The position numbers and the translations under genes were made by a program. This document shows positions 34,514 through 43,026 of a stretch of 44,581 bases of DNA, piece by piece. A model generated the notes under the pieces. It was not told the DNA's origin, did not search any database, and saw nothing but the letters and a program-made list of their open reading frames with translations. Location: contig PLMK01000048.1 of the NCBI GenBank assembly GCA_003142475.1, positions 31,784 to 76,364 on the forward strand, written 5' to 3'. Every line of letters starts with the position of its first letter. Positions within the stretch are counted from its first letter, which is position 1. This stretch comes from Ignavibacteriota bacterium (GTDB taxonomy: Bacteria > Bacteroidota > Ignavibacteria > UBA10030).

Positions 34514-35173
34514 TATTATTCTTTCCTTTCTTTCTGTCAAACAATGTGAGTGGCGTCTTTCTCTTTTATATTTCTCCATCCGTCGATAAACATAATCTTT
34601 GCTTTTTCATTTGATAGATTTTTGTGAGTTTTATATTCCTTCTCTGTCTCTATTTTATCTTGTCGCTTCATTCCGCACCGCACGGTATCCCTCCCGATTG
34701 TCTATTCAAATTTGAAAAATCTCGAGAACACTATCTGTCGTGATTTCACCAACCTCTTGTCACTATTATCGCGTCAGTACTTTCCTATTTCGTTTCCCGG
34801 TTTTTTGATAGCCGACCATTATGTGACGGATTTGTCTCCATTTGCCAACTTGCATCGGTTTCGTCAATGTTTACAGGCAAATAATGCATTATATTAACGT
34901 GGTCTAAAATCATTTTGACCTCACTTAACGTTCTAATAAATAACGGGATTTTGTATCTTTGCGGAATTTTGAAAGTGCATAATTCTACAATAAAACCATA
35001 TTATAGAACAAAGGAAAAATCATTACAACAAAATCGGGTCACATAGTGCTTAAGGATATCATCCTCCGGCATCAGAAACTTGCTTCCCTCATCTGTGGCC
35101 AATACTTGATAATGAAAATATGCTAACTTATCATTGGCACATTATTCGGGGGCAGTTTATCATAACAGGATTC
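34514..35173. other. 660-base stretch without a clear gene, possible coding remnant
   Basis: Mostly AT-rich. On the minus strand, about 35030-35135, an open stretch reads DKLAYFHYQVLATDEGSKF followed by LMPEDDILKHYVTRFCC; it is more GC-rich than its surroundings and may be a scrap of an old gene, without start codon or partner. A 61-codon plus frame at 34712 looks random. No repeats or hairpins stand out. Confidence 0.4.
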
Positions 35174-37225
35174 TTATCTTTGAGTCAGGTTATAGAGTGA
35201 AGTTGGCTTTTTCTCTATTTCCTCGCCAAGAAGATGAATAAGGAATCGAAAACCATGTACGCATTCGAACAGCCACACTTCGACCCACTTAAGAGGATTC
35301 CATATATAAAGATACCAACGCTGCCATATACGCTGTACATATAATCTTGTAAACGCGCCGGCAAATGGATTTCGTTTCTTGAACCAAAGACGCACAATAG
35401 ACGGAACTTTAATCTCCGGCATTTCAATAGAAAGTTTCGCATAGAAACTTGCGAGTTCTTTCGTACTCAGATCCCGCCAATCAACAATATCTTGCTTCGT
35501 CTTTGAAATGAGATCATGAAGCGCCTCTTCGATATTGCTCTTTGGTCGGCTCCGAAGCCAGACCTCTTCAAGCTGTAAAAAAAGTTTCACCATTCCTACT
35601 AAACGGAAGGTAAGAACCTCTAATCGGTTCCACCAAAAAGGAATGAATGCTTCTTGCGGAAGACCCGACCGGCGATCATTTCTGCGCCGTACAGTCCAGA
35701 AGCCGCAGTTCATCGGATGCAGATGTTCGATCCTAGATGCATAGAGGTACCACATGAAAAAAGACAGTCTCTCTCTATAATAGTAGCGATCGCTTCTCCA
35801 GAGCCTAAGAACATTGACCATATGCTCGGTGGAATAAAATTGTTCCCACGCGTTATGATACGCTTCCATAAGTTCATCAGGAGACATGCGTTCCGGCTTT
35901 ACGGCGACGTGTGCTGAATCATATTTGTTGAAATCTTCATCGAGCCACCGCCCCTCGCGCCACCATCGCTGGTGATCCTTTGAACCGGGAAGCGGTGAGA
36001 GAATGTAGAATGAAGCAGAATCGAACATCATTCGTTGTAGTTCGGCAACATCCTGTTTGATACTCGCCGTCGTATCGAATGGCAATCCGAGAATATATCC
36101 TGCGTGGCAGGTTATGCCGAGTGAGTGGCAATGATCGATAAGATCTTTATACTCGGAAACTTGGTTCTGAAACTTTTCCTTAGAGCGGAGATTTTCTCGG
36201 TTTACACTTTCTACACCGAAAAACACTTGGTTGCAACCCGCTCGTGATGCGAGTTCGAAGAAATCTCCGCCGGGCATTTTCCGGGCTGCGAGATCGCTTT
36301 GCATCATAAATGTAAACGGAATTTTTTCTTCTTCGCGCATGCAGATGAGTTCTGAAAAAAGTTCTCGCCATCGCGGATTGCGCGCAGTGTTGTCGTCTGT
36401 AAAGAAAGAGTGTGAAACGCCTGCCTCGTGATAACTTTGCCTTACAAATTCGACAACTTGCTTCGGTTCCCGATACCGCATTGTTCGACCCTGCACATTG
36501 ATAATAGTGCAAAAGTCACAATTAAAAACACAACCACGACCCGTATCAATTGTGGTAAATCGTGATGCGAAATTATCAAATTCATCTTTTGTGATATGAG
36601 GAATAGGTACGTTAAGCAAGCTTGGTGTGGGATTTAAAAAATTATAGAGTGGTCGCGCCCTATCCTTGAGAACATCTTCTACAATCGCAGATAACCGTCC
36701 TCCTTCAACCTCTCCGGCAACAAGTGTGATTCCTTTCGATATTGCATTTTTAAGGTCGCGCGTAACACCAATCATAGCGAGCATACCGCTCACGTGGAAA
36801 CCGCCGATCAAGACAGGGATTCCATACGGTAGAAACTTCGATGCAATATCCAAAGCACGAGGAAACTGATTTGTTTGTACACCGACGAGCATAACGATCG
36901 ACTTAACTCCGGATACCTTTGAATGATTAATAATTTCCTTCAAAGGTATCCACTCAATGGCTTCATCAATCTTTCGGATGTTGAGTGAGATTCCTCTAAG
37001 GAAAGGCTCGTTGACAAGATCGTGTACAAGCGTTCCAATTTGTGTTAACGTATTGCTGCGGATAACACCTATACGTGTTTTAATCGGGTATCCGTCGTCC
37101 GTGTAATTTGTGGGACGGATGAGTGTCACGTCAAGTTCGCGTAATCCGTATTCTCGCACTGTCTGGTGATACATTTGAATACCTTCACGCCGTTTCACTT
37201 CGTCCCTTGCAATAAGTCTTTTCAT
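35174..37225 (-). CDS. Radical SAM protein with N-terminal B12-binding-like domain
   Basis: Iron-sulfur enzyme of 683 residues. An N-terminal Rossmann-like domain (about 30-200, with GIPVLIGGFHVSGM) has the fold order of cobalamin-binding domains but I do not see the DxHxxG histidine motif, so B12 binding is doubtful. The radical SAM domain carries Cys232, Cys236 and Cys239 (TGRGCVFNCDFCTI), the GGE-like acidic region and VFFGVESVNRENL, and LGITCHAGYILGLPFD. A C-terminal 200-residue helical extension (about 470-683, many Trp, Tyr and Arg) is unusual. AAGGAAG precedes the ATG at 37225. Members of this class act in lipid, tetrapyrrole or hopanoid modification; the substrate here is unknown. Confidence 0.85.
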   Translation of the reverse strand: MKRLIARDEVKRREGIQMYHQTVREYGLRELDVTLIRPTNYTDDGYPIKTRIGVIRSNTLTQIGTLVHDLVNEPFLRGISLNIRKIDEAIEWIPLKEIINHSKVSGVKSIVMLVGVQTNQFPRALDIASKFLPYGIPVLIGGFHVSGMLAMIGVTRDLKNAISKGITLVAGEVEGGRLSAIVEDVLKDRARPLYNFLNPTPSLLNVPIPHITKDEFDNFASRFTTIDTGRGCVFNCDFCTIINVQGRTMRYREPKQVVEFVRQSYHEAGVSHSFFTDDNTARNPRWRELFSELICMREEEKIPFTFMMQSDLAARKMPGGDFFELASRAGCNQVFFGVESVNRENLRSKEKFQNQVSEYKDLIDHCHSLGITCHAGYILGLPFDTTASIKQDVAELQRMMFDSASFYILSPLPGSKDHQRWWREGRWLDEDFNKYDSAHVAVKPERMSPDELMEAYHNAWEQFYSTEHMVNVLRLWRSDRYYYRERLSFFMWYLYASRIEHLHPMNCGFWTVRRRNDRRSGLPQEAFIPFWWNRLEVLTFRLVGMVKLFLQLEEVWLRSRPKSNIEEALHDLISKTKQDIVDWRDLSTKELASFYAKLSIEMPEIKVPSIVRLWFKKRNPFAGAFTRLYVQRIWQRWYLYIWNPLKWVEVWLFECVHGFRFLIHLLGEEIEKKPTSLYNLTQR

Positions 37226-37311
37226 ATTTCTTCCTTCTGAGAGTTATAGAGGGCACTGCAATTTTACAATCCTTCTCATATCGCTGTTCCGGATTTCTTG
37301 TATCAATAATC

Positions 37312-37569
37312 TTATTGAGGTATGTGGTCGAGTGTTTTCGATGCTGAAATTGATATCGCACTTTTGCTGCTTTGTGCATCTGTCACTTGAAATGCTGAAT
37401 CATTTTCGAGAATTTCGCCCTTCGGTCCGTAATGAACAAGTCGGCCTGTTGAATCGTATCGATACAACGAAATGTTTATGATTTTTACATTTTGGCCGAT
37501 TGTTTTTTTCGCGGCAGTTGTTCCCTTGCGAATAAAAGACCAAATATTTGATTGAGGAATAAAGTCCAT
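37312..37569 (-). CDS. Small hypothetical protein, 85 residues
   Basis: An 85-residue frame with a basic, beta-rich middle (KKTIGQNVKIINISLYRYDSTGRLVHYGPKGEILE) and a Ser-rich end. No signal peptide, cysteine pattern or recognised domain. It lies upstream of the radical SAM gene on the same strand, 86 bases away, and downstream of two other small unknown genes. Codon use is ordinary for the window. It could be a real small protein or an eroded piece. Confidence 0.45.
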   Translation of the reverse strand: MDFIPQSNIWSFIRKGTTAAKKTIGQNVKIINISLYRYDSTGRLVHYGPKGEILENDSAFQVTDAQSSKSAISISASKTLDHIPQ

Positions 37570-37677
37570 TTGAAGATTTTATTGAGTATACATACGTGAT
37601 GGGTGGAAACCCGATAGTCTGATCAGTTAGAATTGCAGCAAAGATACAACATTACGGTCATTCTTTGCGTCCTCCTA

Positions 37678-37989
37678 TCATCCGCTTTCTCCTCCGTCAT
37701 CCTGCCAACGATTCTCGTCATCCTGATTTCGTGGAAACTCGGTCTCGTCAAACGAATCCTGTCCAGTCCGCATGCCCTTGCGCTGGCGAGCATCAGATTC
37801 TTGATCATCCGATTCTTTTTCTTGATCTGCTTGTTGATCAAAAAATTGAAGATAGGGCGATTCATCGGAGTGTTGGTTCATTGAGTTGAGTCCTGTTTCC
37901 CATTCATGAAGTCCCTGCTCAGTTTCTTGAAAGGGTGGCAAGCTTCCGTTATGCCGCTTTGTCTTATGGTTGTTATTTTTCAGCATCAA
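37678..37989 (-). CDS. Small, highly charged, probably disordered protein
   Basis: A 103-residue frame of very polar composition, rich in Asp, Glu, Gln, Asn and Arg, with stretches such as FFDQQADQEKESDDQESDA and FPRNQDDENRWQDDGGES. It is likely intrinsically disordered. Its start overlaps the end of the next gene upstream by 17 bases, which argues that it is translated, but its complementary strand is also open (83 codons, very hydrophobic), which is the expected mirror of such a charged sequence. No family recognised. Confidence 0.4.
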   Translation of the reverse strand: MMLKNNNHKTKRHNGSLPPFQETEQGLHEWETGLNSMNQHSDESPYLQFFDQQADQEKESDDQESDARQRKGMRTGQDSFDETEFPRNQDDENRWQDDGGESG

Positions 37990-38338
37990 ACCTTTTCATG
38001 TTTATTTGAAAGGGCGGTGTTTGAGGAATTTTTATGTTCTGTTCGCGTAAGGTTTGATCCGAGACGGTAGAAAGATACAACGGATGTTTTTTTGCTGTTA
38101 CATTATAGAGTGGAATGACTTCTTCTGAGGGTGCTAATTGCCACCCAATGAAGACGGCATCTGAATTCGCAGCTCCAGGATTGTTTGATCTTTGGTTTTG
38201 ATTTCTGTATTCGGAGATATCAGAATCCTGCCTATTGGGTAGCAGCCTCCCTACCCAATCATTAAATACCTGGCGGATTTCTCTTAATGCGGATGAATTT
38301 TTGCCATCGTGATTTATTTGATAACTTTTATTATCCAT
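37973..38338 (-). CDS. Hypothetical protein with a conserved-looking C-terminal block, 121 residues
   Basis: A 121-residue protein starting MDNKSYQINHDGKN. The N-terminal half is polar with a short helix (SSALREIRQVFNDWVGRLLP); residues about 59-115 (AVFIGWQLAPSEEVIPLYNV, then KKHPLYLSTVSDQTLREQN and IKIPQTPP) look like a compact structured unit with a PSxExIPLYxxT..xHPLYxSTVS rhythm that resembles a family of short uncharacterised proteins, but I cannot name it. It opens the three-gene cluster that runs toward the radical SAM gene. Start ATG at 38338. Confidence 0.55.
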   Translation of the reverse strand: MDNKSYQINHDGKNSSALREIRQVFNDWVGRLLPNRQDSDISEYRNQNQRSNNPGAANSDAVFIGWQLAPSEEVIPLYNVTAKKHPLYLSTVSDQTLREQNIKIPQTPPFQINMKRFDAEK

Positions 38339-38846
38339 ATAGAATTGTCGCGAATTATATAAAAATGATAATTACTTCTGTTTATGATAAAAAGTATACT
38401 GATGGTTTTGTTTAATGGGAATAACCCAAAAGTATGAAAAAGGAATTAATCCCTCGGAGAAAGGATATTGCCGTTTTTTGAGGGAGATGTGCCTACAAAA
38501 AAGCTTTACCCTGCTGACTTTTTTTAAGATATATACATTCTCCCTGGCATATGCGAAGAGTTTTCGACATTGAAGTACGCCATTTAATGTGTTACGTATG
38601 TGCGAATATGTTACCAGGCAATCGATAACGACACGCTCGTTGACTCAACGGATGACATTTCCAACACACCCCCGGAACAACTTCCATTGAGCGTATTGTA
38701 CACTGTGCATCACACGTAACATTGCTAGGTAGAGTTTTCTTTCAGCCGGTTTTCACTGCTATGACCTCTCCGTCTGTAAGCCACAGCCACCTTGCCACAA
38801 AGCAACGGCTCCATCCTAGTGTACCAATCATCTCAGTCCAGCCCTC
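38339..38846. other. 508-base non-coding stretch
   Basis: Holds one copy of the short MKKELI-type element (38425-38451, see findings). From about 38589 to 38719 the plus strand is open for 44 codons (ending NDTLVDSTDDISNTPPEQLP then LSVLYTVHHT) without a good start; I do not call it a gene. No terminator with a clean T run was found. Confidence 0.4.
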
Positions 38847-39683
38847 TCATTTTTTAGAGTAGACGCGCATGAAAACCGCTCCAAAGAAGAATATCTGGAC
38901 GGACGTATACACCCAGATCATAATCACGATTAAAGACCCCGTCGTCCCATAGAGGGAATCGAAGGAAAACCAGCGAAAATAAAGCGTCAGGACATATTTG
39001 GTGAGCGCAAAGAGTCCCGACGTGAGAGCCGCTCCCGACCAGACATCCCGCCAACGTAGTTTACGAGATGGGACTAATTTGAATATGCCTCCGAAAAAGA
39101 GCGTGAAAAGGGCTAGAGAGCAAGTTATGCTTGCGGTTTTCCAGAATGCGGCGCGGCCTAATCCAGGGAGAACCCTCCCGAAATTTCGGCTGGCGATTTC
39201 GATCCCCGTATCGAGTAGTACAAAGGCAAGAACAAAAAGGCCGGTGGAGACGATCATGAGCAATGGCGCCGCCGTAGTTTTGAAAAATCCATGCCAACTC
39301 GGTCGGGTTTTAACGGGCACGTCCCAAATGACATCGAGTGAAACCCGGAGTTGAATAAAAACTTGCGCGGCACCGTACAGAAGCACAAGCACGCTGAATA
39401 CGGTCAAGGTTGCCAAACCCGAACCGTCAGCAGGCATCAACCATTCCCGAACTAGGCCTCCAATGTGCGGACTAAGAACGGCATCCAGCTGCGCCATCAC
39501 TTGGGCTTTGGCGATGACAAGTCGCAGGAGTCCGATCAGAATGACCAACAATGGCGTCGCCGAGAGAATCGCGAAAAAGGCCAGTCCTCCCGCTAAAAGC
39601 TCCGGTCGGATATCCCTCCATCGCCGATATGTATCTCTTAGGAGCGTGGCGTAGTCTTCGATCTTGATGAGGGGAGTTTTCAT
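38847..39683 (-). CDS. YihY/BrkB-family membrane protein
   Basis: Inner-membrane protein of 278 residues with six membrane segments, the usual form of the YihY/virulence factor BrkB family (once misnamed ribonuclease BN). Typical features: LLAGGLAFFAILSATPLLVILIGLL near the start, GAAQVFIQLRVSLDVIWDVP, and the C-terminal SFDSLYGTTGSLIVIMIWVYTSVQIFFFGAVF with conserved YGTxGS. Function unknown; transport has been proposed. GC content is well above the rest of the window (about 58% in sampled parts versus about 35% in the neighbouring mla genes), with GC-ending codons, so it was probably acquired from another lineage. Confidence 0.9.
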   Translation of the reverse strand: MKTPLIKIEDYATLLRDTYRRWRDIRPELLAGGLAFFAILSATPLLVILIGLLRLVIAKAQVMAQLDAVLSPHIGGLVREWLMPADGSGLATLTVFSVLVLLYGAAQVFIQLRVSLDVIWDVPVKTRPSWHGFFKTTAAPLLMIVSTGLFVLAFVLLDTGIEIASRNFGRVLPGLGRAAFWKTASITCSLALFTLFFGGIFKLVPSRKLRWRDVWSGAALTSGLFALTKYVLTLYFRWFSFDSLYGTTGSLIVIMIWVYTSVQIFFFGAVFMRVYSKK

Positions 39684-39908
39684 ATTGATTACAGCTCAGT
39701 CACCTTTGCGGGAGACAGCTTCCATCGACGATCAGATTCAAAATCTTAAGAAAATGTACTTACGATCCCCGCTTCGATTCGAAAGCCTTAGTTGGAGTTC
39801 TACTTGGAAGCGTTTTTTACTCTGTTTCACATTACAATATTGAGATCGAAATATAGCTGAAATATATTCCGAAACAGAATTTGGGAACAAGATAAAATAT
39901 TTCGCATT

Positions 39909-40646
39909 TTAAAACCCCCACAGCAACCAACTTTTCTTTGCCTTATCTACAAGTATTTTAAATCCGGCTGAACCTTCCTTCAAATTAACGAAAGTAGAAT
40001 CAAAATTTTGTGTGAAGCTGCTTTTCGCACTATCCATAAGATTTCTTAATCCTTCTGAACCATGTTTTAAATTAACAATGGAAGAATCAAAATTTTGAGC
40101 CAGGGATTGATCCATTAACAGCCTTCCTATTGTTCCTTTTCCTGATTGTACGTTACCTGTAATTTTAGATAAATAACTTGTCATATTAGAGGTATTATCA
40201 ATAGTTGTTTTGAATGATACCAGAATATCGTCCAAATTAATTGGTTGGATTGTTTGGACAATATCGTTGTTTTCTATTTCCATTTTCCCGCCTGTTCCAG
40301 GATTGATAATTATTATTTTATTTCCCATAAGTCCCTCTGAGCCAATACTTGCAACCGCATCCTTCTTTATAAACTTTCGAATACTTTCATCAACGAGTAT
40401 TTCTACTCTAATGGAAGAATCGCTCACTATACTAATATCTTCTACTGTTCCTACATTTATTCCTGAGAGTCGAACATTATTTCCTGCTTGAAGTCCGGCA
40501 ACATCTCTAAATACTCCGCTCAGGTGAAAGGTACTTCTGAACAACTGTTGCTTCTCACCGATAAAATATATTCCCGCAATGAATAACGCAATTCCAAAGG
40601 AAACGAATATTCCCAGTTTGATTTTATAGCTTGTGTCTTTTTTCAT
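39909..40646 (-). CDS. mlaD: MlaD-type MCE-domain lipid transport protein
   Basis: Periplasmic-facing, membrane-anchored MCE protein of 245 residues: one N-terminal helix (about 10-29) and an MCE domain (about 36-118, GVFRDVAGLQAGNNVRLSGINVGTVEDI, GLMGNKIIIINPG). It would collect phospholipids for the Mla ABC transporter in inner/outer-membrane lipid traffic. After a helical region (GTIGRLLMDQSLAQNFDSS) the C-terminus holds two copies of a 27-residue unit (about 185-211 and 214-240: NFDSSIVNLKHGSEGLRNLM / NFDSTFVNLKEGSAGFKILV). Third gene of mlaE-mlaF-mlaD; no mlaC or mlaB is seen. Confidence 0.9.
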   Translation of the reverse strand: MKKDTSYKIKLGIFVSFGIALFIAGIYFIGEKQQLFRSTFHLSGVFRDVAGLQAGNNVRLSGINVGTVEDISIVSDSSIRVEILVDESIRKFIKKDAVASIGSEGLMGNKIIIINPGTGGKMEIENNDIVQTIQPINLDDILVSFKTTIDNTSNMTSYLSKITGNVQSGKGTIGRLLMDQSLAQNFDSSIVNLKHGSEGLRNLMDSAKSSFTQNFDSTFVNLKEGSAGFKILVDKAKKSWLLWGF

Positions 40647-40676
40647 TTGATCTGCTCTTATAATATGTCTGATGTA

Positions 40677-41465
40677 TTATTCAAAAAATGACCGTATCCA
40701 TGCATCATCCGAATTCTTGAGATCGGTATACGACCCTTCTGCGGCGCACATTCCATTTTTCATTACGATAATTCGATTTCCAGTGAGCTTAGCACATTCA
40801 ATGTCGTGCGTAATGACGATGGAAGAAGTATTGTATTTTTTTTGTACTTCCAGGATGAGGTTGCTTATTTCTTTTGATGTTATAGGATCCAGCCCGGTTG
40901 TAGGTTCATCATACAGCATAATCTCAGGTTTGAGAATCAACGTTCGGGCTAAGCCCAATCTTTTTCGCATACCGCCGGAAAGTTCTGAAGGTTTCAATTC
41001 AATTGTTTCAGAAAGTCCTACATTTTCCAACGCTTCTTTTACGAGCGAGTTCAATTCTTCTTTCGGTATTAAATGTAATTGTCTTCTCAGTGGGAATTCA
41101 AGATTTTCTCTCACTGTCATGGAATCATAGAGGGCGGCACTCTGAAAAAGGAAACCTATTTTTTTGCGTAATTCCACGAGCTCCTTATCCTTAAGTTCTG
41201 AAGTATTTTGCCCAAGTATAACAAGCGTACCCTCATCAAGGTCAATCAATCCCACAATACATTTTATGAGTACTGATTTACCGGTTCCAGACTGCCCTAA
41301 GATAACGACGTTTTCTCCTTTATGAATCACTAAATTAATATCCCGCAACACATGATTATTCCCAAAAGATTTCTTTAAATGTTCCATATCAACAGCAACA
41401 CGAACATTTTGCTTATTATCATGTTCGTTTTTCATGGAGGTTGCTTGAGTTGTCATTGTTCTCAT
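40677..41465 (-). CDS. mlaF: MlaF-type ABC transporter ATP-binding protein
   Basis: Cytosolic ATPase of 262 residues driving phospholipid transport with MlaE and MlaD. Walker A GQSGTGKS at 57-64, Q loop FLFQSAALYDSMTV (about 106-118), ABC signature LSGGMRKR at 162-169, Walker B IMLYDEP with catalytic Glu187, and the H-loop VITHD. The LSGGMRKRLGLART sequence is typical of the Mla/Ttg2A subgroup. The first 22 residues are a polar extension. Gaps to mlaE (8 bases) and mlaD (30 bases) show one operon. Confidence 0.95.
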   Translation of the reverse strand: MRTMTTQATSMKNEHDNKQNVRVAVDMEHLKKSFGNNHVLRDINLVIHKGENVVILGQSGTGKSVLIKCIVGLIDLDEGTLVILGQNTSELKDKELVELRKKIGFLFQSAALYDSMTVRENLEFPLRRQLHLIPKEELNSLVKEALENVGLSETIELKPSELSGGMRKRLGLARTLILKPEIMLYDEPTTGLDPITSKEISNLILEVQKKYNTSSIVITHDIECAKLTGNRIIVMKNGMCAAEGSYTDLKNSDDAWIRSFFE

Positions 41466-41473
41466 TTCTCTTT

Positions 41474-42316
41474 TTAGTTTTGAAACAAACTTGTAATTTG
41501 TACCGCTATCATATCTATAAGAAAAACCATTAACGATGCGAATACCACGGCTGAGTTAGCCGCTTTCCCAACTCCTTCAGTTCCCTTATTTGAATTATAT
41601 CCTTTATAGCAGCCTATAACTCCGATAGCAAATCCGAAAAAGAAGGTTTTGATAACAGCCGGAAATAGATCTTTAAATACAAGGCTTTGAAATACTTGCG
41701 AAAAAAACAAGTGGGTGCTTACACTTCCTCTTAAGTTAACACCAACAAGTGATCCAAACAGACCAATCACATCTGCGAAAATCACCAAGAGCGGAAGCAT
41801 CAATGTTGCAGAAAGCACCCTCGTCACAACAAGGTATTTAAACGGATTGGTGCCCGATACCTGCATCGCGTCAATTTGTTCGGTTACATTCATTGACGCC
41901 AGCTCCGCACCGATTCCTGATCCGACTTTTCCAGCAAAAATGAGCGCAGTTATCGCCGGACCCATTTCCCTTACAATTGAAATTGCTACCATCGCAGGCA
42001 ACCACGATTCCGCTCCAAAGTTTGCCAACGTGGGCCTTGACTCAATAGTAAGCACAAGCCCCACGATAAAGGCTGTAATACCTGTCAAAGGAAGGGACTT
42101 GTAACCAATCAAATAAGATTGTTTCATCAATTCATTAAACTCATAAGGCGGCTTAAATACTTCTTTGAAAAATCGCAGAGTAAAAAATATGAGCGAAGAT
42201 ACTTCTAAAAAGAATCTTTTAAACACTGAGTCAGAAATTGTCTCCGAAAAATTTTCAGGGATGATTTCTGCTTCCTGGTGTTGATCTTGGGATTGCTGCA
42301 AAATTGTGTTTTCCAT
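41474..42316 (-). CDS. mlaE: MlaE-type permease
   Basis: Inner-membrane permease of 280 residues, MlaE/YrbE family. Conserved segments: GYKSLPLTGITAFIVGLVLTIES, VAISIVREMGPAITALIFAGKVGSGIGAELASMNVTEQIDAMQVSG (the family signature) and FAIGVIGCYKGYNSNKGTEGVGKAANSAVVFASLMVFLIDMIA. The N-terminal 35 residues are polar and longer than usual. First gene of the mla operon on the minus strand. Confidence 0.95.
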   Translation of the reverse strand: MENTILQQSQDQHQEAEIIPENFSETISDSVFKRFFLEVSSLIFFTLRFFKEVFKPPYEFNELMKQSYLIGYKSLPLTGITAFIVGLVLTIESRPTLANFGAESWLPAMVAISIVREMGPAITALIFAGKVGSGIGAELASMNVTEQIDAMQVSGTNPFKYLVVTRVLSATLMLPLLVIFADVIGLFGSLVGVNLRGSVSTHLFFSQVFQSLVFKDLFPAVIKTFFFGFAIGVIGCYKGYNSNKGTEGVGKAANSAVVFASLMVFLIDMIAVQITSLFQN

Positions 42317-42405
42317 GATAGTGATGTCATTAATCCATAGTTATCGTGCAACGGTTCTCTATATGGCGTTCATTATGTTCCATATATTTCTAATTGTTTT
42401 AATTT

Positions 42406-42597
42406 TCACTTGTTGGCGTCAGGTTTTTCTTTCTGCTGGGTCTTTGATACAGCAGCCATAATTCCTATTCCAATGATAATAATAACACCTATGCTGATCC
42501 ATATGAGCGAAACGCCTAATTGATTGGCTGCCCAACCTAATCCACCGGCTATAAATACAGTCCCTATTAAATATTTTGCAAAATTAGACATACACAT
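42406..42597 (-). CDS. Small two-TM membrane protein, 63 residues
   Basis: A 63-residue protein with two hydrophobic helices (YLIGTVFIAGGLGWAANQLG and LIWISIGVIIIIGIGIMAAV) and a lysine-rich tail. Start is either the ATG at 42597 or the in-frame ATG at 42591; AAAGGAA lies upstream of both. It resembles small inner-membrane proteins of unknown role that often accompany transporters; here it lies between mlaE and the NRAMP gene, on the same strand as both. No family recognised. Confidence 0.6.
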   Translation of the reverse strand: MCMSNFAKYLIGTVFIAGGLGWAANQLGVSLIWISIGVIIIIGIGIMAAVSKTQQKEKPDANK

Positions 42598-43026
42598 TTT
42601 TCCTTTTGTTGTCAGTCCGTTTTTAAAATCATCTGAATATTTGCGAATGTAAATTTTGCCTCATATGAATCGTTTTCACCCAAGATTGTGCTTCTTTTTT
42701 CTTGATGATATTTTATCTCCAGCTATGTTTTTGTTTTTCTTACATGTAATGAAATCTGCCATTACTCATTCTCGCTTGATACAAATATCCATCTATCAAA
42801 AAAACAGTACAACTTCCTAGCATAGGTTTTGCTATATTGTCTTTATGTCTGAGTGAATTATAGAAACATCTGTAACACAAAACTATAGCCCGAAGGTATG
42901 AAAAAAGAATTAATCCTTTTAGGACAACTAAACCGCTGTGTGATCAGATGGAAGGTTGATTGTGAGCTACCAAATATGGAGAAGCATTTGAAAGAGTGCA
43001 TTCAACAGTGAAATTAAGTTATTCTA
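42598..43026. other. 429-base stretch between the small membrane protein and the NRAMP gene
   Basis: AT-rich and without a long gene on either strand. It contains the second MKKELI-type element with a 37-codon plus-strand frame (42898-43011) listed separately. No convincing terminator for the NRAMP gene was found here. Confidence 0.4.
42898..43011 (+). CDS. Possible 37-residue micro-protein (MKKELI...)
   Basis: Open frame MKKELILLGQLNRCVIRW..KHLKECIQQ with a stop at 43009-43011. The first six codons and surrounding bases match a second site at 38425-38451. CCCGAAGG lies immediately before the ATG, too close for an ideal ribosome binding site. It runs opposite to all nearby genes. It may be a short peptide, a fragment, or chance; listed because of the repeat match. 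Confidence 0.25.
   Translation: MKKELILLGQLNRCVIRWKVDCELPNMEKHLKECIQQ

Noticed and set aside
37633-37884. 83-residue hydrophobic frame on the plus strand
   Set aside because: It is the complement of the charged 103-residue gene; a D/E/Q-rich protein on one strand gives a Leu/Ile/Val-rich frame on the other. The minus frame has better gene overlap with its neighbour.
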